DNA of 64,000 nucleotides from NCBI GenBank assembly GCA_018894105.1, contig CM032123.1, positions 29,737,744 through 29,801,743 on the forward strand. Reading direction: 5' to 3'. The notes beneath the pieces are model-generated. The model was not told the DNA's origin. It did no database searches and was given only the letters and a program-made list of their open reading frames with translations. This document shows, piece by piece, positions 1 to 12,018 of this stretch (position 1 is the first letter of the stretch; every line of letters starts with the position of its first letter). The stretch is from Jacaranda mimosifolia (lineage: Eukaryota > Streptophyta > Magnoliopsida > Lamiales > Bignoniaceae). Position numbers and translations under genes: made by a program.

Positions 1-356
1 AATTGAACAACTAAGAGCAATTTACTTGTGATACTTAATCGACATTCATAAGAAGTATCTCTTATTGTTTCACATAACTTAAGAGTTGACAGGGAAAGAT
101 GCCGCATAAATAGAAAACAGAAGGAAATACACTTGTTATCATTGCTTGAGAAGGAAAAGAGAAGAAAAAGTAAAAGAACACCACCCTGGACTTATTTTTA
201 GTCATCAAATGCACTTCCAAAATGGTAACCCCCAAGAACACCTCCAACAAAACCTCAAAAACTACCAACCTGACACAAAATCAGAATAATAAAAAAGAAA
301 CAACAATGCTGATCATTGGCGTGTTTTGTTTTTCTCGATGCTCAATTTGCCTTCCC
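1..356 (-). other. SAHH 3' UTR and downstream flank
   Basis: This stretch lies directly downstream of the SAHH stop codon on the minus strand and holds no convincing reading frame. It presumably contains the 3' UTR and the poly(A) region; I cannot place the cleavage site. A 121-residue plus-strand frame at 222-587 overlaps the SAHH coding end and is a shadow. Confidence 0.5.
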
Positions 357-2434
<2,078 letters not shown>

Positions 2435-2560
2435 GGGTTCTGCGAGTGTGCAAGAATTTCGGAGGTTTATGGATCTGAGATTTGGGTATTTTAGTCCTCT
2501 TCGGAGATGTGGGCGAGTAGGAAGGGAGGGAGAGGGGGATATAAATAGGTTTCAATAGTA
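2435..2560 (-). promoter_or_regulatory. SAHH 5' UTR and core promoter
   Basis: Read on the minus strand, a TATTTATA element (2547-2540) lies about 105 bp upstream of the ATG. It is followed by a strongly pyrimidine-rich stretch (about 2539-2520) of the kind called a Y patch in plant core promoters. The TATA match is imperfect, with T at its fourth position. Transcription start and 5' UTR extent are inferred. Confidence 0.5.
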
Positions 2561-2866
2561 AAACGGACGTTTGAGATTTGGAGGGTTTGGTGGATCTGGG
2601 ATTTGGACCATTTGGTAAAAGGTCACTTTAGAGAGAGACACACAATTTTTTTAATAAAAATATTTATTTAGTTTTTTGTACAAAAATCTTATAATAATAT
2701 ATTTTTGTAATTTTTCATACGAAATCCCTGACTATTGAGAAATCTCTCCTTTTCCCACTAACATTTTAAAGATAAGGCGTTAACCAGCTTTCTAAACATT
2801 AAAAAAAATTATTTAGAGAGATCCTATGGGAATGTTGGTCATATTTTTTTTATGTGATTTTATTAT

Positions 2867-3804
2867 GGTGCGTTTGATTCATGTTAATAACTTCAATTAC
2901 ACAAGATAATCTAGGTTAATGGACTGTTTGATAAACAATATTGCTAGTGCGGGTTGTCCCGCATTTTATTCCTAGCCGGCTATTATAGAAGACATTAGTC
3001 ATTATTGGAGTGGCAAGTTCTTGGGTGCGATTATCAATCGTACCCAATTTCAAATATGATTGTTGGAAGATATTGTCAATTTTGTCCTTCTATTGTCAAA
3101 GCCAAATTTCATCTTTGTCCCCTTCTTACAAAAACATATAGATTCACCAACAATAGCATTTTCCCATTTTCGACCCATTATAAAAAATCGCAGAATAAAT
3201 TTTAATATTATATAAAAACTGACTAATTAGTTGTTACTTGATGCTTTTATTTTAATATGTTAATTGTTACTTTATATGATTTAAAAATGACTAATTAATT
3301 TTAATATTATTCTAATATCATATTAATAACCCAACAATTAAAATTGGATAATAAATTTTAATATTATGTAAAAAATGACTAATTAATTATTACTTAATGC
3401 TTTTATTTTAATATGTTAATTGTTACTTTATATGATTTAAAAATGACTAATTAATTTTGATATTATTCTAATATTATATTAATAACCCAGCAATGAAAAT
3501 TGGGTAATAAATTTTAATATTATGTAAAAAATGACTAATTAATAGTTACTTGATGCTTTTGTTTTAATATGTTAATTGTTACTTTATGTGGTTTGAATGA
3601 CAAAGGGCATAATGGGTATATTATTTATAGTGATGCATAACAAACGGGATATTACATTGGTGGGCAGATTGAGTGGTGGCTAATTTTCAATTCCAATCTT
3701 GCGTATCAAATGGTAATCTAAAAATAGTAACGATGGCTAATATCTAATTTTAATCCCACTACTACAATAGCCCCCATTACCAAAATTTCAAATCAAATGT
3801 GGCC
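2867..3804. mobile_element. Possible non-autonomous DNA transposon (MITE-like)
   Basis: The left edge reads GGTGCGTTTGATT. The reverse complement of the right edge reads GGCCACATTTGATT, so roughly 14-bp imperfect inverted termini bound about 940 bp of AT-rich non-coding DNA. TAT flanks both sides. The class is uncertain: the duplication does not match PIF/Harbinger TWA exactly. No coding potential was seen. Confidence 0.35.
3194..3597. repeat. 156-bp tandem repeat, about 2.6 copies
   Basis: Units begin with AATAAATTTTAATATTAT at 3194, 3350 and 3506, an exact 156-bp spacing. The third unit stops after about 90 bp. The units are AT-rich and differ by a few substitutions. They lie inside the possible MITE at 2867-3804. 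Confidence 0.85.
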
Positions 3805-4095
3805 TATGTGTTTATTATGTGTTTTGAGAGAATGAATTATTGGAGAATGTGAAAGTTGTGTTGGAGAATGTAATTGATTTTTGGTTATATTTTAGGGAAT
3901 AATTAAAAATTGATTTTGAAAAATTTTGGTATGTTTGTTAATGTATTGGGGGGAGACATTCTCTCACTATAGTAATAGTCAAATCGATGCTTTTTGTTAG
4001 GTTTTTTGGGGTGAAAATAGAATGAGTGATTTTTTTATTGTTAGAATAATTAAAAAATATATATGAAGTATATGTATAATACATGTATATATGGG

Positions 4096-4365
4096 AAGGC
4101 TATAAATACCCCATTGCTAGCCTTTAGCAAGGTATGCTATTCATCACTCTCATGCTTTCACTCTGCTGCTCTACTTTCTAGTTGATATATATACTGACTT
4201 GAGCATTGGAGTGCCTTAGCCGAGGGCACCTCAGCTAGCCTGGCTTTTTTTGTTGATCGTAGAACTCGACCCAGTTACATCAAAAGCATCCCCTTTGACC
4301 TCCACTAGGTCGATTATATTGCATTTCAGCCCAACACACTCATCAAACGATTTCCACCCTCATCA
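4096..4365 (+). repeat. Truncated 5' LTR of the Tat element
   Basis: This matches the last roughly 265 bp of the 3' LTR (15550-15818), including TATAAATA at 4101-4108 and the terminal CATCA. The homology begins abruptly at about 4096 after unrelated AT-rich DNA. Confidence 0.88.
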
Positions 4366-4386
4366 TTTGGCGTCGTCTATGGGAAA
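4366..4386 (+). other. Primer-binding site of the Tat element
   Basis: The sequence TTTGGCGTCGTCTATGGGAA directly follows the LTR end. The TGG start and position are those of a tRNA primer-binding site, and plant Tat elements have very similar TGGCGCCGT sites. The exact tRNA is not assigned. Confidence 0.7.
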
Positions 4387-4409
4387 CTTAAGTTCACAAT
4401 AAAAAAAAA

Positions 4410-5830
4410 TGGTGAACACTAGGCGAGCTGTTTCCAAAAAGGAGGAGAATAGAAGATCCCCAACACCTCCTCTTTGACCACAACAAGGACCCAAATTGGC
4501 AGGGCCTAGCGCCTAGCTAGAACAGTTGGTCACCTTGACCACACTGCAACTCATGCAGCTCTCGTAAGCGAACATATATCTGCTCAAATTTTTGCTCAAC
4601 TATCAACTGCCCTCAATCGACAAAACACTCAACTCGGGCAAGCTGCTAGTGCTAATTCCCAGCCCATTCAGTGTGAGGAGAAGGCCCTAGGGAAGAGAAA
4701 AGTCGATCGGAGGCTAGACGATTGCCCATTCCATGAGAAGATAGTCCCGAGCGGTTTTCAAGAGAAGAAGCCCGGCTAAACCCCTGTGAAGAAGTTGTAG
4801 ACTTTGTCGACCATAGCGTTCGACCCGTTTGAGCCCTATAACGCGATAAGGTCGAGCGCATGAGACAACAGAAGAACATGAATCAGACCCAAGCTGATCG
4901 AGAAGAATGGGAGGAGGTCTCCCATTAAGTACAATAATTGAATCGATGACTCGAGGAAATTTTGAGGAACTCTAATAGAAATCCTCATTATGGTGGCATT
5001 CACTGCTTTTATTGCGAGAGGGAGTCGCCATTCATATAAGAGATATCGGCGATTGAATCGCTATTGATATTAAAGTTCCGATCGAATTGCCCAAATATGA
5101 TGGCTCAACGGATCCAAATGATCACTTCCTCCAGTTTGAGCACATGATACAGTTACATAGGATAACGAGTACATCCATGCAAAGATATTGGTGACCACGT
5201 TTGAGGAAATCGTGCTTGATTGGTTCGTGAAGTTAGAGCCAGTGTTGACATACTCATACGACCAGCTGTGCAACAAGTTCTTACATCACTTTGCTAGTCG
5301 AAGGAAGATGAAGCTCCCCCATACTCACATGTACACTATTAAACAAAATGAGGGGGAGTCCCTTCGTAATTTTTTTTACCAGATTCAACACCGAAGTCCT
5401 GAAAATTGACAGTCCATGGGTTGAGTTTTTGATTGATGTGCTTTTCTTGGGCCTTCGCCACAAGGAGTGTGCCAATGCTATGGTTAGGGAACGGCCCAGG
5501 TCGATGGAGGAGCTGCTCGACCTCGCTGAGAGGTACATGACTCAGGAAGACATGAACAAGCTTAAGTATGGTAATCCTAAGGCCGACAAGAAGAAGCTTA
5601 AAGAGAAAGATGACTATCAGCACAAAGATGGTTATCGATCTCCCATCAAACAATTCCACAACTACACTCTACTCAATGCTGCAAGAAAGGAGGTGTTGTT
5701 TGCCATTAGAAGCCATGAAAAGGTCTAAGAAATACTGCAATTTTCATCAGCAAAAGGGCTATGACACGGAGGACTATTTCAATCTCCATGATAAGATCGA
5801 GAGGCTAATCCGACGGGATATTTGAAAAAA
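4410..5830 (+). pseudogene. Tat element gag, broken
   Basis: A start at 4410 (MVNTRRAV) runs into a stop within about 25 codons, and the rest is spread over several frames. From about 5080 the gag capsid-type domain is recognisable by LPKYDGSTDPNDHFLQFEHM, then NFFYQIQHRS, then CNFHQQKGYDTEDYFNLHDK near 5738-5800. The last is the Cys/His block typical of the gag-protease junction in this lineage. Frames break at least near 5200, 5410 and 5730. The product would be the structural coat of the retrotransposon particle. It is not expected to be made. Confidence 0.8.
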
Positions 5831-6078
5831 ATTATCGATGAGTAGGCGAAACAAGAGGCAAGCATAACCGACCAGAATCGTTGTAGAGAAAGGTCGGTTA
5901 GCCCAAGGAAGGAAGATAAAGGAAAGAGACCCGCCCATGATTCCCGCCCACCCATCAGGGAGTGATCGACACCATTGCAGGAGGCCCGACTGGAGAGGGG
6001 GGCACAAGGTCAGCTAGAAGGAAGCACCAACGAAGACTGGAATCGACCAAATCCTTCTCGGTTGAAATAGTCTTCTAG

Positions 6079-6594
6079 TTGTCAACCAGCATAGAGCCAA
6101 TTTCCTTCTCTAACACAGACCTTTCCCATATCGAAACTTATGGGGCCGACAACAAGTTGGATTGCCCTTTGGTCGTATCTGTTGAAATTACAAACTTTGA
6201 GGTAAGGAAAGTGCTAGTCGACAATGGGAGCTTAGCAAACATCATTTTCTTGTCCACCCTGAAAAGAATGAACATGGGCAAGCTAAAATTTGAGCCTGTT
6301 TGCAACCCGTTGGTCGGATTCGGGGGGTCGGAGATCATCCTTAAAGGATCCATAAATCTGTCCACATCATTTAGGGAGGTTCCTTGGCGTATAACTTTGA
6401 TGGTTAACTACCTGGTCGTCAATGCACCTTTTGCTTACAATGCTATCATTAGGCGACTAACATTGAATGACTTTCATGCTATTGTCTCGATCTACCATAT
6501 GAAGATCAAGTTTCCGACAACTGTAGGGACATGTGAACTCATTTGCAACATGAAAAGGCCTATTTTAGTTGAGGCAAATGAACAAAAAACCTGA
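6079..6594 (+). pseudogene. Tat element aspartic protease, open but isolated
   Basis: A 171-residue open stretch contains VLVDNGSLANIIF at about residues 45-57. This is the retropepsin active-site loop in the D-N/T/G-G-S form frequent in this lineage; the catalytic Asp is present. The expected flanking block ISFSNTDLSHIETYG precedes it and a hydrophobic YNAIIRRLTLNDFHAI block follows. The domain itself has few lesions, but it is cut off from RT by stops from 6592 onward. No functional polyprotein can result. Confidence 0.78.
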
Positions 6595-6899
6595 CCTAAA
6601 TTGAAGCCCTCGGGGGACACCCCAGTGGCAGAACCCGAGGAGGGATAGTCGAGCAAGAAGAGAAAGCCAGAGGAGACCAAGGTCGAACCTTTCGGGGAGT
6701 CAAGACAATTAAGCCGGAGCTAGGAAACTTTAAAAAGATCACCAGAATTGGTATTGATATGGACAATAGCATGGAGTGCCTCATGGTTGATTTTCTCAGA
6801 TTGAATGTTGATATTTTTGCTTGGAAGGCTTTCGACCTCCAGGGAATCGACCTCAGCATCATCGTCCACTGCTTGAATGTGGACCCCTTATACTAGCTA

Positions 6900-8160
6900 G
6901 TGAGATAGAAGACTAGGACCTTCAATGCTGAAAGTTGCCAGATCATCGAAGGGAGGTTAACAAGCTTTTAGAGGTATGATACATTGTAGAAATTCAATAC
7001 CCATGTTAGTTTTGTAATGTAGTCCTTATCCCTAAAAATGAGGGAAAATGACGTATGTGTAATGATTTTATTGATTGGAATAAAACTTGCCCTAAAGATC
7101 CTTACGCCCTGTCTCGTATAGATTTGCTAGTCGATTCTACTGCTGGTTGTGACTTATTGAGCATGATGGACGCATTCTAAGGCTATTTCCAAATTTTTAT
7201 GGCACCCGAGAATAGGGATAAGACACCTTTTGTCATCCCCAATAGTGTATATTGTTTTCTAGTCATGCCCTTTGAGCTCAAAAATATAGGTGCAACTTAC
7301 CAAAGACTAGTAAACTTTATGTTAAAAAATGAGATCGGGAAATCCATGGTAGTCTATGTTGATGAAATGATCTTCAAAACAGAAAAAGCAAAAAATCACT
7401 TGATTGACTTCAATCATACATTCTCAATACTAAGAGCATTTGGAATTAAGCTCAACCCTAACAAGTGTACGTTCAAAGTGAGATGGGGCAACTTCTGGGG
7501 TTATATGGTCAGCCAAAGAGGTATCGAAGCAAACCCGCAAAAAATCCAGGCCATTTTGGACGTTGCGGCTCTTTGAACAGTTAGAGACATTCAACGTCTG
7601 GTTGTCAGGATCATTGCCCTGGGAAGGTTCATTACCCGGCTAGCCAATAAGAGCTTACCATTCTTCAAGATCCCAAGGAATGTAAGGAAATTAGGTTTCC
7701 AGTGGAATGAGCAGTGCGACCAAGCCCTGGTTGAATTGAAACATTACCTCTCGTTAGCACTGATGTTGGCCAAACCAGAGATTGGAGAAGTTCTACACAT
7801 CTAGTTGGCGGTCTCGTCGGCATCTATCAGTTCAGTTTTGGTTTCGACCAAAAAGAGCACCTAGCGACCTGTCTACTATTGTAGCAAAGCATTGTAGGGT
7901 CCCAAACATAACTATTTGGAGATCGAGAAGTTCGTTTTTTCCTTGGTCACGACAGCCATGAAATTATGGCCCTATTTCCAATCTCACTCTATCGTGGTCT
8001 TGACAAACTAACCATTAAAACAAGTACTTTCCAAGCCAGATACGTCGGGAAGATTGACAAAGTAGGCAATCGAGCTAGGCGAATTCGACATCACATTTCA
8101 ACCCCCTACTGTAAAGGCCCAAGTCTTGGCCGAATTTGTTACTGAGAGACTCAACCTGCC
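6900..8160 (+). pseudogene. Tat element reverse transcriptase and first RNase H, broken
   Basis: Multiple stops break this region. The longest open part (7199-7576, 125 residues) includes the block PFVIPNSVYCFLVMPFELKN and the catalytic motif. That motif reads VVYVDEM, where the family has YVDD, so the second catalytic Asp is Glu. The connection/RNase H continues at about 7700-8160 (QCDQALVELKHYL, then PVYYCSKAL and NYLEIEKFVFSLV) with in-frame stops. Together with the stops, the motif change makes this copy inactive. Confidence 0.85.
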
Positions 8161-8189
8161 CAACCAGCTCGACCTCGACTCCCTTATAT

Positions 8190-9770
8190 AGACTCTGCAT
8201 GTCGACGGTTCAACAACTTCCTCAGGTGGAGGAAATGGTGTTTCTCTGTGGTCACCACAAGGAGAGGAATATGACTTTGCAATCAAACTCGACTACTCTG
8301 TCATGAACCACGAGGTGGAGTATGAAGCCCTCTTGGCTGGCATGAGGATGACAATTAGTAGGGGAGTCGAATAGCTAGCAGCCATCACCGATTCCTAGTT
8401 GGTCGCAGGGTAAGTTGTTGGTTATGCAAAAATAAATAATGCAAATAAATACACAAGTGCACGTGTCGCAACAAGTAATAAAGTGATGAAAAGAATGTCG
8501 ATCCCACGAGGAACTAAATTATTTGCTACTAATTACTAATCTATCACACCCTTATTTTATTCAAACAAAAATTAATTATGTAAGAATCAAAACTAAACCA
8601 ATGAAAATAAGAAAAATTGTACTGATTAAGATTTCTACCAAGATATAGAAGCCTAAAATTATGATTTCATCAATCGAATAAGTTGATTACACAATTTTCC
8701 CCTTATGAAATTAATAACATGTTATTGGTTTTGAGTCTTATGCAATTATGAGGTTCTTCCGAATTACCCCCAATCAAATCCCTAATTTATTCAATTCATT
8801 ATATTTCTATGTGAATTAACTAAATTATGGATAAGGTTATACCACTCAACTAACTTTCTAGGGCAAGCAAATATATTTCTATCCTACTCACAAATTAATT
8901 AATTCATCAATTTAAACAATTAATTCTAAGGTCTTCTATTGTCAATTAATCACTAGATTCTCTTTTTCAAGACTCCTCTAAGATTTAAAGATGTATTTGA
9001 CTGTTGATCAGACAATCAAATAGAAAAAACACACAATAGAATAAATAACCTTAAGTGCCACTAATTTCACGGAAGAAAATAGTGCACCAATTTATTTAAA
9101 AGAATCCATCATAATCCTAAAGTAACGCATTAGTTCATGATTGAATTGTCAAACAAAATATGAATAAAACGGAACATCGTTTTAAATTCAGAATAAAAAA
9201 ATAAAATCAAGGGGAAAGGAAGAAACTCTATTCCTAGACGATTCAGATCTCCACTTTGTCCTCCTCCGAATCCCAAATTCTCACGATACTTCTAATCTCC
9301 AAAATAGAAAATCCAAATATGTCTCTCTTCCTAACTAAGTATCTGAGAGACTTATTTATAACTGCTTGAAAGAGTCTTCTAATTAGAATATGACTCAAAT
9401 AAATAAAAACTCTTATGTCCTTCTTTGATAATGACGTGTCATCCAATTAGCATTTCCACCAATTTGAGTCAATTTGTCCTACTTTGCAATTTCTCCACTT
9501 GTACTCCTACAATTCCAATATTTTCATCAATTAGCAAGGGAATTATAATTTTTAAAACAAGAAAATTATTTGTTAAGTCCTAAATATGATATTCAAATTA
9601 ATACTAATAGGGACTTAACACAAGTCAATGGGAACTTCGAGGCCAAATAGTCCACGATGAGCAAGTACTTGGCCGAGGTGAAAAGGTTGCAGTAGTAGTT
9701 CAAAAAAATTCACCCTCAGCCAAGTCCCTCGATTAGAGAACGAGCGGGCCGACACGTTTTCCAAATTTTC
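8190..9770 (+). pseudogene. Second, archaeal-type RNase H of the Tat element, split by a solo LTR
   Basis: LHVDGSTTSSGGGNGVSLWS starts at about 8196, followed by HEVEYEALLAGMRM. These are the Asp and Glu blocks of the additional archaeal-type RNase H that marks Tat elements. The frame is interrupted after the LVAG codons at 8410 and resumes in the correct frame after 9620 with VNGNFEAK. This shows directly that 8416-9620 is an insertion. Two internal stops precede the insert. Confidence 0.8.
8416..9620. mobile_element. Solo LTR nested in the Tat element
   Basis: The 1205-bp insert begins TGTTGG and ends TTAACA, the TG...CA form of an LTR. It is flanked by TAAGT (8411-8415) and CAAGT (9621-9625), a 5-bp duplication with one change. 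There is no coding sequence. Removing it and one duplication copy restores the frame of the interrupted RNase H. The parent superfamily and orientation are not determined. Confidence 0.82.
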
Positions 9771-10089
9771 TAATTTGACAAAAGGGACTAGGGATAAGAC
9801 GATCTCATTTTTGGTTGATCGAAAACCTACTATAAGTAACCCCCAACCAGAATTTGGTGGGATAGATCGAAGAAGCATATCCCTTCTGGTAGGACACAAT
9901 AAAAGCTTATTTGAAAGAAGATATAATTCCCGACGACAGAAGTGAAGCACACAGACTCATAGGCCAAGCAACCAAGTTTGCCCTCGACAAGCACAATTAA
10001 CTTTACAAGAGGTCAATTTCGGGACCACCACTCAGATGTTTGGCTCCAGAGCAAGCCCACGAAGGCAACTATTCGGGAAGCTGATCCCT

Positions 10090-11081
10090 TGCACACAAAG
10101 TCATCAGACATGGATACTTTTGGCCAACCTTATTAAACGGCGTAGTGGATTTTGCCAAGAAATGCCCATCCTGCTAGGTCCACTCGAACATACCTCACTA
10201 GCCCACTGCTTTGATGGTGAATGTATAGATCACATGGCCATTGACTAATGAAGGATCGATATAGTTGGATCTTTTCCAAAAATAATAGGTCAGAGGAAAT
10301 TTATGATCGTTGCCGTTGAATACTTTACAAAGTGGGTCGAAGCAGAGGTTGTACCTAAAATAATCGATGTGGCCATCAAGAGCTTTATATGGAAAAAATG
10401 TCATCTGTCATTTCGGTCCGCTAAGCTTAATATAAGATGATGGGACCCAATTCTAGAGCTGGAGTATGCGGAGTTGCTGTAAGAGCTTCGAAATTCGACA
10501 ACACTTCACATCAGTTGGAAATCCACAAGCCAATGGTCAAACAGAAGTCATGACAAGACTGTCCTAGATCATCTTAAAGCCCGACTGGAAGGGACTGGCG
10601 CAGTTGGGAAAATGACCTCCATGGAGTACTTTGGGCATATAGAACAACCCCCCAAACTGGCTCTGGTCACAACCTTTACAGTTTAGTCTATGGATCCGAA
10701 GTGGTCCTTCTGGCAAAACTCATACAACGCACTGCTCGAGTAATCTATTATAACCCGATCAGGAATAGCTTCGAAAGAAAGTTGGACCTGGAGATAATCG
10801 ATGAGCTGCATCAGCAAACATACATAACCATGCAGAGATACATGTCGAAGATGGCGCACCATTATAACAAAGTAGTGCGACCATAAAGCTTCAAAGTAGG
10901 TGACCTTGTCCTCAAAAAAGTCGAAGTATCAAAGAATGTCGAAAAACTCAACTCGAAATGGGAAGGACCATACTCGGTAGTCAAGGTAGTAAAACACAAT
11001 GCATATCGACTCACAGACATAAATGGAAATGAGCTTTCTCGACAATGGAATGCGGTGAATTTGAAGAAATTCTATGTATAA
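10090..11081 (+). pseudogene. Tat element integrase, broken
   Basis: Blocks appear in order. The HHCC zinc region has HGYFWPTL near 10103 and a CPSC at about 10165. The catalytic core has DIVGSFPK and FTKWVEAE (10257-10345) and SVGNPQANGQTE near 10510. The C-terminal block is KVGDLVLKKVE, KLNSKWEGPYSVVKV and WNAVNLKKFY (about 10895-11081). Stops and frameshifts separate the blocks, and part of the core after 10410 is scrambled. The family function is insertion of retrotransposon cDNA; this copy cannot be active. Confidence 0.82.
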
Positions 11082-11159
11082 AGAGACTCAAAGTCTCCAC
11101 TGTACTATAATATCTTTTCACATCAATTAAACTGTGTACACCTCTGCAACTACCTGCTC

Positions 11160-11500
11160 GCACAGCAAAATAGAGGCTTCTAGCTTAAATTAGCAAACGA
11201 GCTGATCGTTCAAAGTCGACTCTATTGTCGACAATGGTTTCAAAACTGCAAAACAAAAGCTTCTAACCCAAATTAGTGAACAAGTTGATCGTTCAAAATT
11301 GACCCTGTAGTCGACAATGGTTTCAAAGTCACAAAATAGAGGCTTCTAGCCCAAATTAACGAATGAGTTGATCGTTCAAAGTCAACCCTGTAGTTAACAA
11401 CAGTTTCAAAACCGCAAAACAAAGGTTTCTAGCCCAAACCAATAAAGGAGTTGATTGTTCTTAGTTGACCCCATACCCGATGATGCTTTCAAATTATGTG
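11160..11500. repeat. 83-bp tandem repeat in the 3' untranslated region of the Tat element
   Basis: The phrase AGGCTTCTAGCCCAAATTA and its variants recur with the GCTTC block at 11176, 11259, 11342 and 11425, an exact 83-bp spacing over about four copies. Tandem repeats in this part of Tat elements are a known feature and a proposed source of satellites. Confidence 0.9.
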
Positions 11501-12018
11501 ACTTTCAAATTATGTGACAAGGCGCTCAAGTCAGAATTAAAAATGATCTACTTATCTGGAGTCGACCCCACAGTCGATCTCAAAGAAAAAAGATAATAAT
11601 ACTTTGACTCTAAGCCTAAACTAAGGCACACAGGATCGACTGTCTAGTTAAAAACAAATCCGCGAATATAAGCAAAATGCTACAATTACAGCGTTAAAAC
11701 TCGAGTCAACCCGAAAGTCGATGACGAAGATGTAAATAATATCTTGGATTAGTCCCATTATATTTACTCCAATCAATCTCTAAATCGAATTAGTTTAAAT
11801 GATTTCTAACTGGAGATCGAATTACTTGTATTATCATTTATTAAAGAACAAGAAAAAGAGAAAGTGGAGTATTGCACATGTTGACAAAAGGAAATCAAAA
11901 TTTCATTCATTCAAAAATATTCAATTACAAAAGGTGAGAGGGACATTAACGATAATCGCCTCGCATGGCAACTAGAAACATGAAAAAGAAAAGTCCAAAA
12001 ATACAACAAGCTGAAAGC

